Positions 45,360-53,593 of a stretch of 64,000 bases of DNA are shown one piece after another. The translations under genes and the position numbers were made by a program. Positions within the stretch are counted from its first letter, which is position 1. Each line of letters begins with the position of its first letter. Below the pieces are notes generated by a model, which worked only from the letters and a program-made list of their open reading frames with translations, did not search any database and was not told where the DNA came from. The DNA is from Rhizobiaceae bacterium (GTDB lineage Bacteria > Pseudomonadota > Alphaproteobacteria > Rhizobiales > Rhizobiaceae): NCBI GenBank assembly GCA_023953905.1, contig JAMLJA010000002.1:124001-188000 (forward strand), read 5' to 3'.

Positions 45360-46123
45360 GTGGATGCCACCAGCTCCAGCTTGACGCCTGCAGCACACAG
45401 CGCATCGGCATTCGCTTCGGGCAGATCGTCATCGACGAGAACCAGATCGAATTCTGTGAGATTGGCGAATAGATGCAGCGCGACCTTTCCGAACTTGGAC
45501 GAATCGACAAGCAGAATGCGGCGCGACGCGGAACGCATCATAGCCTGTTTCACCCGTGTCACCTGTGGGTCCTGTATCAGCGCGGCTGTACCGTCGATTG
45601 CCGATGCCGAACAGATCAGCTGGTTCACACGCAGCTGCGACAAGGCGGTCTCGCAGATGTGTCCGATAAACGCGTTGTAGGTGGGATGAAATTCGCCACC
45701 GAGCAAGATCAGCTTGAGGTCCGGCGCATCGACCAGTTCTTGCGCCAGCGAAAGACTGTTGGTCACAGCGGTCAGCGGCGACACCTGCGCAAGAAGCGGG
45801 CCGAGTGCCGTGGCAGTCGTCGAATCGTCGAACATGACCACCTGACCGGGCTCGATCTCTTTGAGAGCAGCCTGCGCCAACGCATGCTTGGCTTTCGCCG
45901 CACGTGTTTCGCGGAAGCGGAACAGGCTCTCGTAGACTCCAGATGGCTGTGCACTCACCGCACCATGCAGCTTGCGCAATACCCCCTGTCGCGCCAGCTC
46001 TTCCACATGTCGGTGGATAGTCATGCGAGAGACATTGAAAGCCGACACAAGCTCATCGATGCGCGCATCCCCGCGCTCGATCACATAGTCCGCGATCTCC
46101 TGCCGGCGATTGTCCGCGTTCAT
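45356..46123 (-). CDS. DeoR-family repressor within the second polyol operon
   Basis: 255-residue repressor: helix-turn-helix VSAFNVSRMTIHRHVEELAR (about residues 24-43), sugar-phosphate domain with FDDSTTATALGPLL (about 95) and LLGGEFHPTYNAFIG. ATG 46123 overlaps the kinase stop by 4 bp (ATGA) and its own stop overlaps the dehydrogenase start by 4 bp, so kinase, repressor and dehydrogenase are one tightly coupled unit. It is related to the repressor at 47762-48613 (shared FDDSTT segment), suggesting duplication. Confidence 0.87.
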   Translation of the reverse strand: MNADNRRQEIADYVIERGDARIDELVSAFNVSRMTIHRHVEELARQGVLRKLHGAVSAQPSGVYESLFRFRETRAAKAKHALAQAALKEIEPGQVVMFDDSTTATALGPLLAQVSPLTAVTNSLSLAQELVDAPDLKLILLGGEFHPTYNAFIGHICETALSQLRVNQLICSASAIDGTAALIQDPQVTRVKQAMMRSASRRILLVDSSKFGKVALHLFANLTEFDLVLVDDDLPEANADALCAAGVKLELVAST

Positions 46124-47652
46124 GATGGCATCTCCGCAGCGAGGGCCTCGATACGCGGCCACAATGGCGTCAGGCTTTCGGCAATGTCGCAATGCAGGCG
46201 ATAGCGCTGCGCGAGTATCGCGCTTCGCTTGAGGTCAGGCGTGTAGGTGGTTCCAAGTGCAGAAAGATTGCGCGGATCGTGTTGCGGCGTTTTATAAAGT
46301 CCGACACCGGAGCCCGCGCATAATGCAGCGCCCCACGCGGCCGCTTCGTCCGTGTCCGTGACCGTCACCGGCATTTCCAGCGCATCGGCGAAGATCTGGG
46401 CGAATAAGGGATTGCGTGAAATGCCACCCGTCAGGCGCGCTTCAGTGACGTCAAACCCGTCACGAAGAGCATCCACATGAACACGGTGGTTGAAGGCAAT
46501 CCCTTCGATGACCGCTCGCAACATGTCGCCACGATCGTGCCAGCCGCGTAATCCCAGAAAGCCCGCGCTCGCCACCGGCCCGTGCGGGGACCCGAACAGA
46601 TAGGGATGGAAAAGCAATGTCGATGGCCTGGCGAGAGCTGCCTCGATCTCCGTCGCGACAACGGCGTGAATGGATTTCCCCTCAGATTCCGCCGCCTTTC
46701 GCTCGCCCCCGCACAATGTGTCCAGGAACCAGTCGTAATTGGCGGCGGACGCTGGAGAAATCGACATGTTGTTCCACTCGCCCGGCAGCAAGCCGTTGCG
46801 ACAGAACCACCGACTGTCGACCTTGGGTATCGACGACACCGTTTCGTTGATCGAATAGGTACCGGCGACAATGGCGACAATCCCCTCACCATATCCCGCT
46901 GCACCGAGGGCGGACGCGGTCACATCGTGTAGTCCGGCAACGACCGGTGTTCCCGCGACAAGGCCGGTCATGGCCGCGACCGGTTCAGTAATCGAGCCAA
47001 TGACGTCATCCGGACGCGCCACGGGCGGCAGCGCTGCCCGCAATTCGCCCAGCCCGAACAGCTCGAGAATGCCTTCCCCGTAGGCTTGCGTCGCGACGTC
47101 TGTGAAAGAAGTGCTTGCCTCCGTCAGATCCGTTCCGATCGTCCCCGTCAGGCAGAAGCGCAGCCAGTCCTTGCAAGAAAGAACATGCCCGATTGCCTCA
47201 TATCTTTCAGGTTCCTGATCCCGCACCCAAGCTAGCAGAGCGGATGGAGCCGATGCATGAGGCATCTGTCCGGTCCGGGCAAGCGCAGTGGCAGCTGTGC
47301 CGTCCCGCGCCCATCGCTCTGCAATGTCGCCGGCCCGGCTGTCGAGCGACAATATTCCATGCCCCAGCGGTCGGCGTGCCTTGTCGAGAAGATAGAGACC
47401 GTCGCCATGCGCAGTGGCAGCAACCGCCGCTATATCGGATGCCCGCCTGCCCGTTTTCGCGAGCACCTCGGCGATCGCTTCGGCAGCAGCCTGCCACAAC
47501 TGCCGCATATCGCGCTCGACATGACGTGGCCGCGGCATGATTTGCGCAACGCGACGGCGCGCAACCGCAAGCGGGGTGCCAGCCTCATCAAACACAACGG
47601 CCTTCGTAACCGTCAGACCGCTGTCAATTCCCAACAGACATGGCATGGGCAT
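46120..47652 (-). CDS. FGGY carbohydrate kinase, L-xylulose kinase (LyxK)-like
   Basis: 510-residue kinase. The N-terminal phosphate loop LLGIDSGLTVTKAVVFDEAG, AHGDGLYLLDKARRPLGHGI with SLDSRAGDIAERW, VAGLHDVTASALGAAGYGEG and VIEGIAFNHRVHVDALRDGF...TGGISRNPLF follow the LyxK/YiaP pattern closely, not that of glycerol kinase. ATG 47652 with GGAG upstream is used (GTG 47664 and ATG 47646 are also possible). Head of the kinase-DeoR-dehydrogenase operon next to the erythritol importer. The substrate is probably a ketose or polyol of four to five carbons; this is inference. Confidence 0.86.
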   Translation of the reverse strand: MPMPCLLGIDSGLTVTKAVVFDEAGTPLAVARRRVAQIMPRPRHVERDMRQLWQAAAEAIAEVLAKTGRRASDIAAVAATAHGDGLYLLDKARRPLGHGILSLDSRAGDIAERWARDGTAATALARTGQMPHASAPSALLAWVRDQEPERYEAIGHVLSCKDWLRFCLTGTIGTDLTEASTSFTDVATQAYGEGILELFGLGELRAALPPVARPDDVIGSITEPVAAMTGLVAGTPVVAGLHDVTASALGAAGYGEGIVAIVAGTYSINETVSSIPKVDSRWFCRNGLLPGEWNNMSISPASAANYDWFLDTLCGGERKAAESEGKSIHAVVATEIEAALARPSTLLFHPYLFGSPHGPVASAGFLGLRGWHDRGDMLRAVIEGIAFNHRVHVDALRDGFDVTEARLTGGISRNPLFAQIFADALEMPVTVTDTDEAAAWGAALCAGSGVGLYKTPQHDPRNLSALGTTYTPDLKRSAILAQRYRLHCDIAESLTPLWPRIEALAAEMPS

Positions 47653-47707
47653 TCGCTCCGGCACAGCTGTTTGGCCTGTGCGCTTCCGTAAGAATTACCA
47701 TATCTGA

Positions 47708-47720
47708 GTGATAAATTCAC
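47708..47720. promoter_or_regulatory. Palindrome GTGATAAATTCAC upstream of the LyxK-like kinase
   Basis: GTGA and TCAC arms flank TAAAT, about 55 bp before the kinase start. Read on the minus strand it gives TGTGAATTTATCAC, sharing TGTGA-A/T-rich half-sites with the inverted repeat in the ery divergent promoter. Candidate DeoR operator. Confidence 0.45.
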
Positions 47721-47761
47721 ATCAAGACGCGTTACAAACGGCTTGGTGATTCGTTTGCGGC

Positions 47762-48613
47762 TTAGTCGACACGAGCGACGACGACATTGATTCCGCGTTC
47801 GCGCATCTGTTCCACCCGGTGCAGCGGAGTGAGGTCGTCGACAATCACAACGTCGAAAGCAGACAGGGGAATCATGGCGTGGAGCGCACGGCGCTCGAAC
47901 TTCGTATGATCGGCCAGGAGGATACGCATCGCAGCGCTGTCGAACATCGCGCGCTTGGTCTCGACCATGTCGGGCGACTGGTGGAAGACCATGTCGTCGG
48001 TAATTGCAGACATTGAAAGAAGAACCCTGTCGGCCCGCAGCTTCTTGATCTCCGCTGTTGTGGCGGGACCCATGAAGGCATTGCACCAATTGTGGAACTG
48101 ACCGCCAAGTCCCAGCAGCGTCACGTCACGCACCTTGCGCAATTCGTTCATCAGTGTGATCGAATTGGTGATGGCGGTCAGCGGCACGCGGGTCGATAGA
48201 TGAGGTACGATCTGCAGAACCGTGGTTGAATCGTCGAAGAAGACCGCCTGGCCTGGCTCGAGATAGGAGGCCGCCACTTCCGCAATAGCGCTTTTCTCGG
48301 CGGATTGACGCGAGACGCGATAGACATCGCTGGATTCGATCAGACTTGTGGGAGCCGCCGAGACAATTCCGCGAGACTTGCGCAGGAGCCCGCGGCTGAC
48401 CAGTTCGTCAAGGTCGCGATGCGCGGTCATCAGACTGATCCCGAAGCGATCAGTGAGATCCTCGATCCGCATGGTGCCTTCGGCCATGACCGTCTCGGCC
48501 AAGAGCTGGCGTCTGGCGATCTGGCGCGCATGCCGGCTGTCGCTCGGCACCTGGTCCGTCGCAAGGCGTTCCAGCGCCTGCTGGAATGAACCCTGGCTGT
48601 CTTTCATCTGCAT
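47762..48613 (-). CDS. DeoR-family repressor downstream of eryEFG
   Basis: 283-residue repressor: an N-terminal extension of about 35 residues, helix-turn-helix LTDRFGISLMTAHRDLDELV (about 55-75) and sensor domain FFDDSTTVLQIVPHL...LLGLGGQFHNWCNAFMGP. ATG 48613 (GGGAG upstream) is used; ATG 48607 is also possible. It lies between the erythritol importer terminator and the second kinase operon and may be the EryR-type regulator of erythritol or tetrose-phosphate metabolism, or the second operon's local repressor. No tpiA/rpiB genes follow it, unlike other ery loci. Confidence 0.85.
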   Translation of the reverse strand: MQMKDSQGSFQQALERLATDQVPSDSRHARQIARRQLLAETVMAEGTMRIEDLTDRFGISLMTAHRDLDELVSRGLLRKSRGIVSAAPTSLIESSDVYRVSRQSAEKSAIAEVAASYLEPGQAVFFDDSTTVLQIVPHLSTRVPLTAITNSITLMNELRKVRDVTLLGLGGQFHNWCNAFMGPATTAEIKKLRADRVLLSMSAITDDMVFHQSPDMVETKRAMFDSAAMRILLADHTKFERRALHAMIPLSAFDVVIVDDLTPLHRVEQMRERGINVVVARVD

Positions 48614-48735
48614 GTCTCCCGCCTGCGCCGCATATCGCTTATTTCGCTGCAAAGGCAAGCAAGCTGCGTCCTGGTTCAGAGACGAGGGTCGACGATCCGG
48701 AGCAAATCACCGGAGTTATTCCTGCACTTTGGAAA

Positions 48736-48764
48736 GCGAGGGACGTCGCCAGGACGCCCCTCGC
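48736..48764 (-). terminator. Terminator after eryEFG
   Basis: Interrupted stem: GCGAGGG (48736-48742) with CCCTCGC (48758-48764) and inner CGTC/GACG pairs separated by one mismatch, 7 bp beyond the binding-protein stop on the minus strand, followed by TTTCC. Good intrinsic-type terminator for the importer operon. Confidence 0.6.
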
Positions 48765-48770
48765 AAGCCT

Positions 48771-49718
48771 TCACTCCGACAGGGTGAATGGCGCCGTGTA
48801 CTTGTCGATATTGTCCTTGGTGATCAGGATGCAATCGAAAAGCTGCTTCTCGGTCGCCGCACCGGTCGATCCATTCTTGATGAAGTTGTCGGCCTGACGA
48901 ACGGCCTCGGCCGAGAACACCGCGACGGGCTGAAGCACGGTGTACTGCATCTCACCGGCCTTGATGGCTGCCACCGCGTCCGGCGAACCATCGAACCCGC
49001 CAACCTTTACCTGGTCGAGCTTGCCGGCCTCCTTCAGAGCGGCAATCGCGCCAAGCGCCATTTCGTCATTGCCGGAAATCACGCCAACGATATCGGGATT
49101 GGCCTGCAGCATCGACTGCATCTTCTGGAAGCCCTGCGTGCGGTCCCAATTGGCGACTTCCTGCGCAACCTTCTCCAGATCGGGATATTGTGTAAGAACC
49201 GTCTCGTAGCCATTCGAGCGCGTGGCAGCGTTGTTGTCGGCGGGATTGCCGAAAAGCTCGACATATTTGCCTTTGTCGCCGACCATCTCGACCCACTGCT
49301 GTGCGCCCAGTGCAGCGCCCTGTGCGTTGTTCGATACCAGCTGGGCCTTCGCCAGACCTTCCTGGTTGATCTCGGCATTGACAAGCAGCACAGGAATTCC
49401 GGCGTCGACAGCCTTCTTCACCGCGCCGACCGAGCCGTCGGCATTTGCCGGATCGAGGATGATGGCCACGGACTTGTTGGTGATCGCGGTATCAATCAGC
49501 GTGCTCTCGGTATTCGTGTCGCCCTTATGCGCGGCGACCGAGGCCTGATACCCAAGCCCTTCGGCGGTTGCCTTGGCCACTTCGCCTTCCGTAAACCAAT
49601 AGGGGTTCGCGGGATCTGTGACGATAATGCTGATAAGGCCCTGTGCCCATGACTGGCTGGCCATCAGCGGCAACGCTGCGGCGGCGATCAGGAACATTCT
49701 TCTGGTCTTGTTTAACAT
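48771..49718 (-). CDS. eryG: Erythritol ABC importer, substrate-binding protein
   Basis: 315-residue periplasmic protein of the ribose/galactose-binding family, signal peptide of about 25 residues (MLNKTRRMFLIAAAALPLMA, ending SWAQ). Family segments: ISIIVTDPANPYWFTEGE, LIDTAITNKSVAIILDPANADG, GVISGNDEMALGAIAALKEAG and VGGFDGSPDAVAAIKAG. Together with the permease, ATPase and divergent eryABCD it matches the EryG component. It is separated from the permease by a hairpin, as often seen for highly expressed binding proteins. Confidence 0.88.
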   Translation of the reverse strand: MLNKTRRMFLIAAAALPLMASQSWAQGLISIIVTDPANPYWFTEGEVAKATAEGLGYQASVAAHKGDTNTESTLIDTAITNKSVAIILDPANADGSVGAVKKAVDAGIPVLLVNAEINQEGLAKAQLVSNNAQGAALGAQQWVEMVGDKGKYVELFGNPADNNAATRSNGYETVLTQYPDLEKVAQEVANWDRTQGFQKMQSMLQANPDIVGVISGNDEMALGAIAALKEAGKLDQVKVGGFDGSPDAVAAIKAGEMQYTVLQPVAVFSAEAVRQADNFIKNGSTGAATEKQLFDCILITKDNIDKYTAPFTLSE

Positions 49719-49749
49719 GCTAGCTCACTCCCTGTTGATGTGAATTGTC

Positions 49750-49765
49750 GCCGGCGCTTGCCGGC
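49750..49765 (-). other. Intercistronic hairpin between eryF and eryG
   Basis: GCCGGC-4-base loop-GCCGGC, a perfect stable stem in the 105-bp gap between permease and binding-protein genes, without a T-run. Likely protects the binding-protein mRNA or attenuates read-through so that its level differs from the membrane components. Confidence 0.5.
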
Positions 49766-49823
49766 TCTTTTCCGCTGACGGAGACAGGTGCGTCACGGAG
49801 AAGCTCTTGTGGGTTGTGCAACG

Positions 49824-50876
49824 TCATTTCCTGCCGCCGCGCCCCTTGTACTGGATTGAATTGAGAAGCACGGCGAGAACGATGACCGCGCCGGTAAAGA
49901 CGGTCTGCCAATAGGAAGACACGCCGATGATGACGAGGCCGTCCGACAGAAAGCCGATCACGAAAGCCCCGAGCATGGTGCCGCGCACCGTGCCGCGTCC
50001 GCCCGTCAGGGCCGCGCCGCCAATCACGACAGCCGCGATTGCCGTCAGTTCGTAGGTCGTGCCCGCAGTAGGTCCTGCTGATGTCAGCTGCGAGGCAAGC
50101 ACGAGACCGGCGCCTGCCGACAATATGCCCGACAGGGTGTAGACCGTTACCTTGACGCGCTTGACCGGAACGCCCGAAAGATCGGCCGCACGCTCGTTGC
50201 CGCCTGACGCGTAGAGCCATCGGCCGAAGGACGATCGGCTCAGCATCAGACCCGTCAGGATTGCGACCGTGGCAAGCACCAGAACGCTGATCGGCACGCC
50301 AAACAACCGGTTGAAGCCGAGCCAGTCGAAACCGGTATTCCCCAGTTCGGCGCGGCCCGCCAGATTGTTGTAGGTCAGACCATTCGTCATCAGCAGCGCG
50401 AGACCGCGCGCGACATACATGATGCCGAGCGTAGCGACGAACGCAGGTACCTTGAAATAGGCGACCAGAATGCCGTTGACCGCACCGATTGCCGCGCCCG
50501 CCATGCAGGTGAGAACAACGACTGCCCAGACAGGAGGATAGAGTATGACGCCAAATGCAGTCAGTTCGACGCCCTGCATAAGGAAACCCGCGATCACGCC
50601 GCAGAGCGCCAGAATGGACCCGACCGAAAGGTCGATGCCGCCATTCAGAATGACAAGCAACATGCCGATGGCCAGAATGCCATAGATCGCGACATGCGAT
50701 GACATGATGAGAAAGTTGCTCGTCGTGAAATAGTTGGGCGACAGGAACGAGAAAACGCCAATGATCAGGATCAGCGCAAAGAAGGCCCTGCCTTCGAGCA
50801 GCAACTTGCCCATGCTCATTGTGTTCTTCATGCCGCTCGGTGCGGTGGACACGCTGTTGGCGCTTGCGTCCGTCAT
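49824..50876 (-). CDS. eryF: Erythritol ABC importer, permease
   Basis: 350-residue RbsC-type permease with eight to ten helices: SNFLIMSSHVAIYGILAIGM, NGGIDLSVGSILALCGVIAG, YVARGLALLMTNGL and the end GGAALTGGRGTVRGTMLGAFVIG are hallmarks. A single permease acting as homodimer is usual in this class. It follows the ATPase by 27 bp. Confidence 0.9.
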   Translation of the reverse strand: MTDASANSVSTAPSGMKNTMSMGKLLLEGRAFFALILIIGVFSFLSPNYFTTSNFLIMSSHVAIYGILAIGMLLVILNGGIDLSVGSILALCGVIAGFLMQGVELTAFGVILYPPVWAVVVLTCMAGAAIGAVNGILVAYFKVPAFVATLGIMYVARGLALLMTNGLTYNNLAGRAELGNTGFDWLGFNRLFGVPISVLVLATVAILTGLMLSRSSFGRWLYASGGNERAADLSGVPVKRVKVTVYTLSGILSAGAGLVLASQLTSAGPTAGTTYELTAIAAVVIGGAALTGGRGTVRGTMLGAFVIGFLSDGLVIIGVSSYWQTVFTGAVIVLAVLLNSIQYKGRGGRK

Positions 50877-50903
50877 TCTCAGGTCTCCCAGATCCCGACT
50901 TTG

Positions 50904-52445
50904 TCAGGCTGCCGCTGCTTCGCCGGAAGCGGCCATGATCTTTTCCTTGGTCACGTCCGCGGCGAATTCAGCCGAAATCCGGCCTCGCCGCATGATGATG
51001 ATCCTGTGAGCGATCGACAGGCACTCGCCGACCTCAGACGTTGTGAAGACCACCGCCTGCCCACGTCTGGCGCGCTCGGAAAGGATCCTGAACACCTCAG
51101 CCTTGGCTCCGATGTCGATGCCGCGGCTTGGCTCGTCCAGCAGCACGACCTTTGGATCAGTAGCCAGCATCTTGCCGATGACGACCTTCTGCTGATTGCC
51201 GCCGGAAAGAGAGCCAATCGGCGCGTCAGGACCATCCGTCTTCACGGTGACGTCGCGAATGGACTTAGCAATGACGTCGCGTTCCAGACCCTTTGATGTG
51301 AAGAAACCGCGCGTGAACGCCATTATCGAAGCGAGAGAGAGGTTCTCGCCCACGCTCATGGTCTGGACCAGACCATCTCGCTGACGGTCCTCAGGCACAA
51401 GTGCGAGTCCCCGTGCGATACGCTCGGCGATACTGAGGTGCGAGATTTCCCGGCCAGCCAGCACGATCTCGCCGGAGACGGCGCGAAGCCGGCCCGCGAC
51501 GGTCTCGAGAAGCTCGGTACGCCCCGCGCCCATCAGCCCGTACACGCACACTATTTCGCCCGCTTTGACGTCGAGCGACAGGCGATCGACCACATTGAAG
51601 CCAGCTCCGGATTTGCTTGGAACCGTCAAATCGCGAATGGAAAGCACCACCTCGCCGAAATCGTAACCCGTCGGCGGGCTGCCAAGATCGTAGTTCTCGC
51701 CCACCATATTGCGCACGATCCATTCCAGATCGATGTCGGCACGCGGCGCATAGGCCGTCATGGCCCCGTCTCGCAGCACGACGGCATGGTTTGTGATCTG
51801 AAGCGCCTCTTCGAGATGATGGGATATATAGACGATGGAGACACCCTTCGACGTGAGGTCCCGAATGACCTTGAAAAGCACGTCGACTTCGGTGGCTGAC
51901 AGCGCCGAAGTGGGCTCGTCCATGATCAAAATGCGGCTATCCACCGACAGCGCGCGCGCAATCTCGACGATCTGTTGCTGGCCCAGCCGCAGATCCTCGA
52001 CGGGCGTCAGAGGATCGATGTCCTCTTCGAGTTCCTGCATGAGCCTATGCGTCTGACGCTCTTCCTCGGCGAAATCCACACCGGTCGGGCCCTTGATCTC
52101 ACGGCCCATGAAGATGTTGTCGCGAACCGAGAGATTTGGCGCGAGGCTGAGTTCCTGGTGAATGATCGAAATACCCCGGTCGCGCGCGTCGGTTGGCGAT
52201 GCGAAAGCGACGGGCTGGCCATCGAGGAGAATCTCGCCGGATGTCGGCTGCACGACGCCCGACAGGATTTTCATAAGGGTCGATTTTCCAGCGCCATTCT
52301 CGCCAAAAAGCGTTGTGACCTGTCCACGATGAATATCGAAGTTCACGCCCTTGAGCGCCTCGATACTGCCATAGCTCTTGGCGATGTTTCGCGCAGCCAG
52401 AACGACCTCGCCTTCAACAGCGCGGGGGGATGAGACAGCACTCAT
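50904..52445 (-). CDS. eryE: Erythritol ABC importer, duplicated ATPase
   Basis: 513-residue RbsA-type protein with two ATPase halves. First half: Walker A LFGENGAGKSTLMKILSGV (about 50), LRLGQQQIVEIARALSVD and ILIMDEPTSALS. Second half: degenerate VYGLMGAGRTELLETVAGRL (about 300), LSGGNQQKVVIGKMLATDPK and VVLLDEPSRGID. The start overlaps the DUF2291 stop by 4 bp. Confidence 0.91.
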   Translation of the reverse strand: MSAVSSPRAVEGEVVLAARNIAKSYGSIEALKGVNFDIHRGQVTTLFGENGAGKSTLMKILSGVVQPTSGEILLDGQPVAFASPTDARDRGISIIHQELSLAPNLSVRDNIFMGREIKGPTGVDFAEEERQTHRLMQELEEDIDPLTPVEDLRLGQQQIVEIARALSVDSRILIMDEPTSALSATEVDVLFKVIRDLTSKGVSIVYISHHLEEALQITNHAVVLRDGAMTAYAPRADIDLEWIVRNMVGENYDLGSPPTGYDFGEVVLSIRDLTVPSKSGAGFNVVDRLSLDVKAGEIVCVYGLMGAGRTELLETVAGRLRAVSGEIVLAGREISHLSIAERIARGLALVPEDRQRDGLVQTMSVGENLSLASIMAFTRGFFTSKGLERDVIAKSIRDVTVKTDGPDAPIGSLSGGNQQKVVIGKMLATDPKVVLLDEPSRGIDIGAKAEVFRILSERARRGQAVVFTTSEVGECLSIAHRIIIMRRGRISAEFAADVTKEKIMAASGEAAAA

Positions 52446-53098
52446 TCCACCGTCATCCTCGTCGGCGTAATGAGCCAGTTCTTGGGATTGATCAGGCGAA
52501 AGACACCAACCACGTCTATGGTTTTCCCGGTCAGGTCCTTCGTGTCGAGGGCATCCAGAACGGACGCCTTCATGGCGCGATTGATGCCCGACCCGGCGTC
52601 CTGATACTCGATCTGGTTCTTGAAGTTTCCAAACTCGATGTCGCCGGGGGCGTCACGCAAGTCAGTGCCGTTGATGGCCGGGCCGGTCTGCACGCGCACC
52701 CGGATCTCAGGGGGAATCCCTTCCACGGTCAGCGTGTAGACCCCGGACTTGCCTTCACCAACAGTTCCCGTCAGTCGAATGGGCATGATCGCGCCGGTCG
52801 AGGAAGCCGTGCCGTATTGGCCGGCCGCCGCCGCCTTGTCCTCCAGCACAGCTGGCCCAAGCGTTGCGGCCGCAACGGCACGTTCATCGACGAAAGATTG
52901 AATGCGGGGAAATTGTTCGGCGCCGAATTCGTCGGGCGAAAACACCTGCTTGCGCACATCTGCTTCGGAACCGATTTTCACGACGGTCGTATCAAAGGCT
53001 ATGGCAGCGAGCACGAGAGCGCCCAGCGCGATCGAGACCAGAAGGCCACGCCGTGAGGATGCAGAGGCTTTGGGAGCGGGGGCCACGGCAGCACTCAT
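52442..53098 (-). CDS. DUF2291 protein at the head of the erythritol importer operon
   Basis: 218-residue protein with one N-terminal hydrophobic segment (LLVSIALGALVLAAIAF) and an exported domain containing VDERAVAAATLGPAVLEDKA, MPIRLTGTVGEGKSGVYTLT and a terminal DVVGVFRLINPKNWLITPTR. It matches DUF2291 proteins that accompany ribose-type importers; no lipobox cysteine is seen. ATG 53098 is used; a TTG five codons upstream is in frame. Its function is unknown, but the 4-bp overlap with the ATPase gene ties it to transport. Confidence 0.8.
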   Translation of the reverse strand: MSAAVAPAPKASASSRRGLLVSIALGALVLAAIAFDTTVVKIGSEADVRKQVFSPDEFGAEQFPRIQSFVDERAVAAATLGPAVLEDKAAAAGQYGTASSTGAIMPIRLTGTVGEGKSGVYTLTVEGIPPEIRVRVQTGPAINGTDLRDAPGDIEFGNFKNQIEYQDAGSGINRAMKASVLDALDTKDLTGKTIDVVGVFRLINPKNWLITPTRMTVE

Positions 53099-53315
53099 CG
53101 CGATTGCTCCCAAACAATGCTAGCCGTGCAATCAGATCCGGCACCGGCCGGCACCGATGTCGGACGGTCGGAAGAGCACAATGCCGGTATGGCGTGCAGA
53201 TTTCGGCTGGACGCCGAATGATGTCGACACATGCATCTCCTCCCATTCTCCCTCCCGCCGCGCCTCCTCTCCCAAGGACCAGCGCCAATGCGGGCAATCT
53301 TTTCTATGTTATCTC

Positions 53316-53354
53316 TGTGTGATTTATTTCGTCAAGTATGAGAAATTTCACACA
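53316..53354. promoter_or_regulatory. Inverted repeat in the ery divergent promoter region
   Basis: Arms TGTGTGA (53316-53322) and TCACACA (53348-53354), 25 bases apart, in the gap between the DUF2291-eryEFG operon and eryABCD. Each arm is followed inward by A/T-rich sequence. It is a likely operator for EryD or a DeoR-type repressor acting on both directions. The gene-free stretch 53099-53593 (495 bp) holds this element and otherwise nothing I can support. Confidence 0.5.
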
Positions 53355-53593
53355 ATGCATGCGCTTCATCGGAGCCGCGCTTGATGTCGCTGTTTGGCCA
53401 AATTCAGCAGCAACCGGCGGATCCGGGCACTCCTATTGCAGAAAGACTACATGAAAATATTTGCTCTGTCTGTAAAAAAATTCATGCCGGGATCGCGGTT
53501 TGTGGTATAGGAGGCTGTGAAAGCTCTCACATAAGAGGGCTGTTGACGTATCGTCCGGCAATTGCCGCGGGCATATCTGCGGGACGGGAGGAA

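Noticed and set aside
53381..53593. 71-codon N-terminal extension of eryA
   Set aside because: Crosses the divergent promoter area, has no family similarity and begins without a ribosome-binding site.
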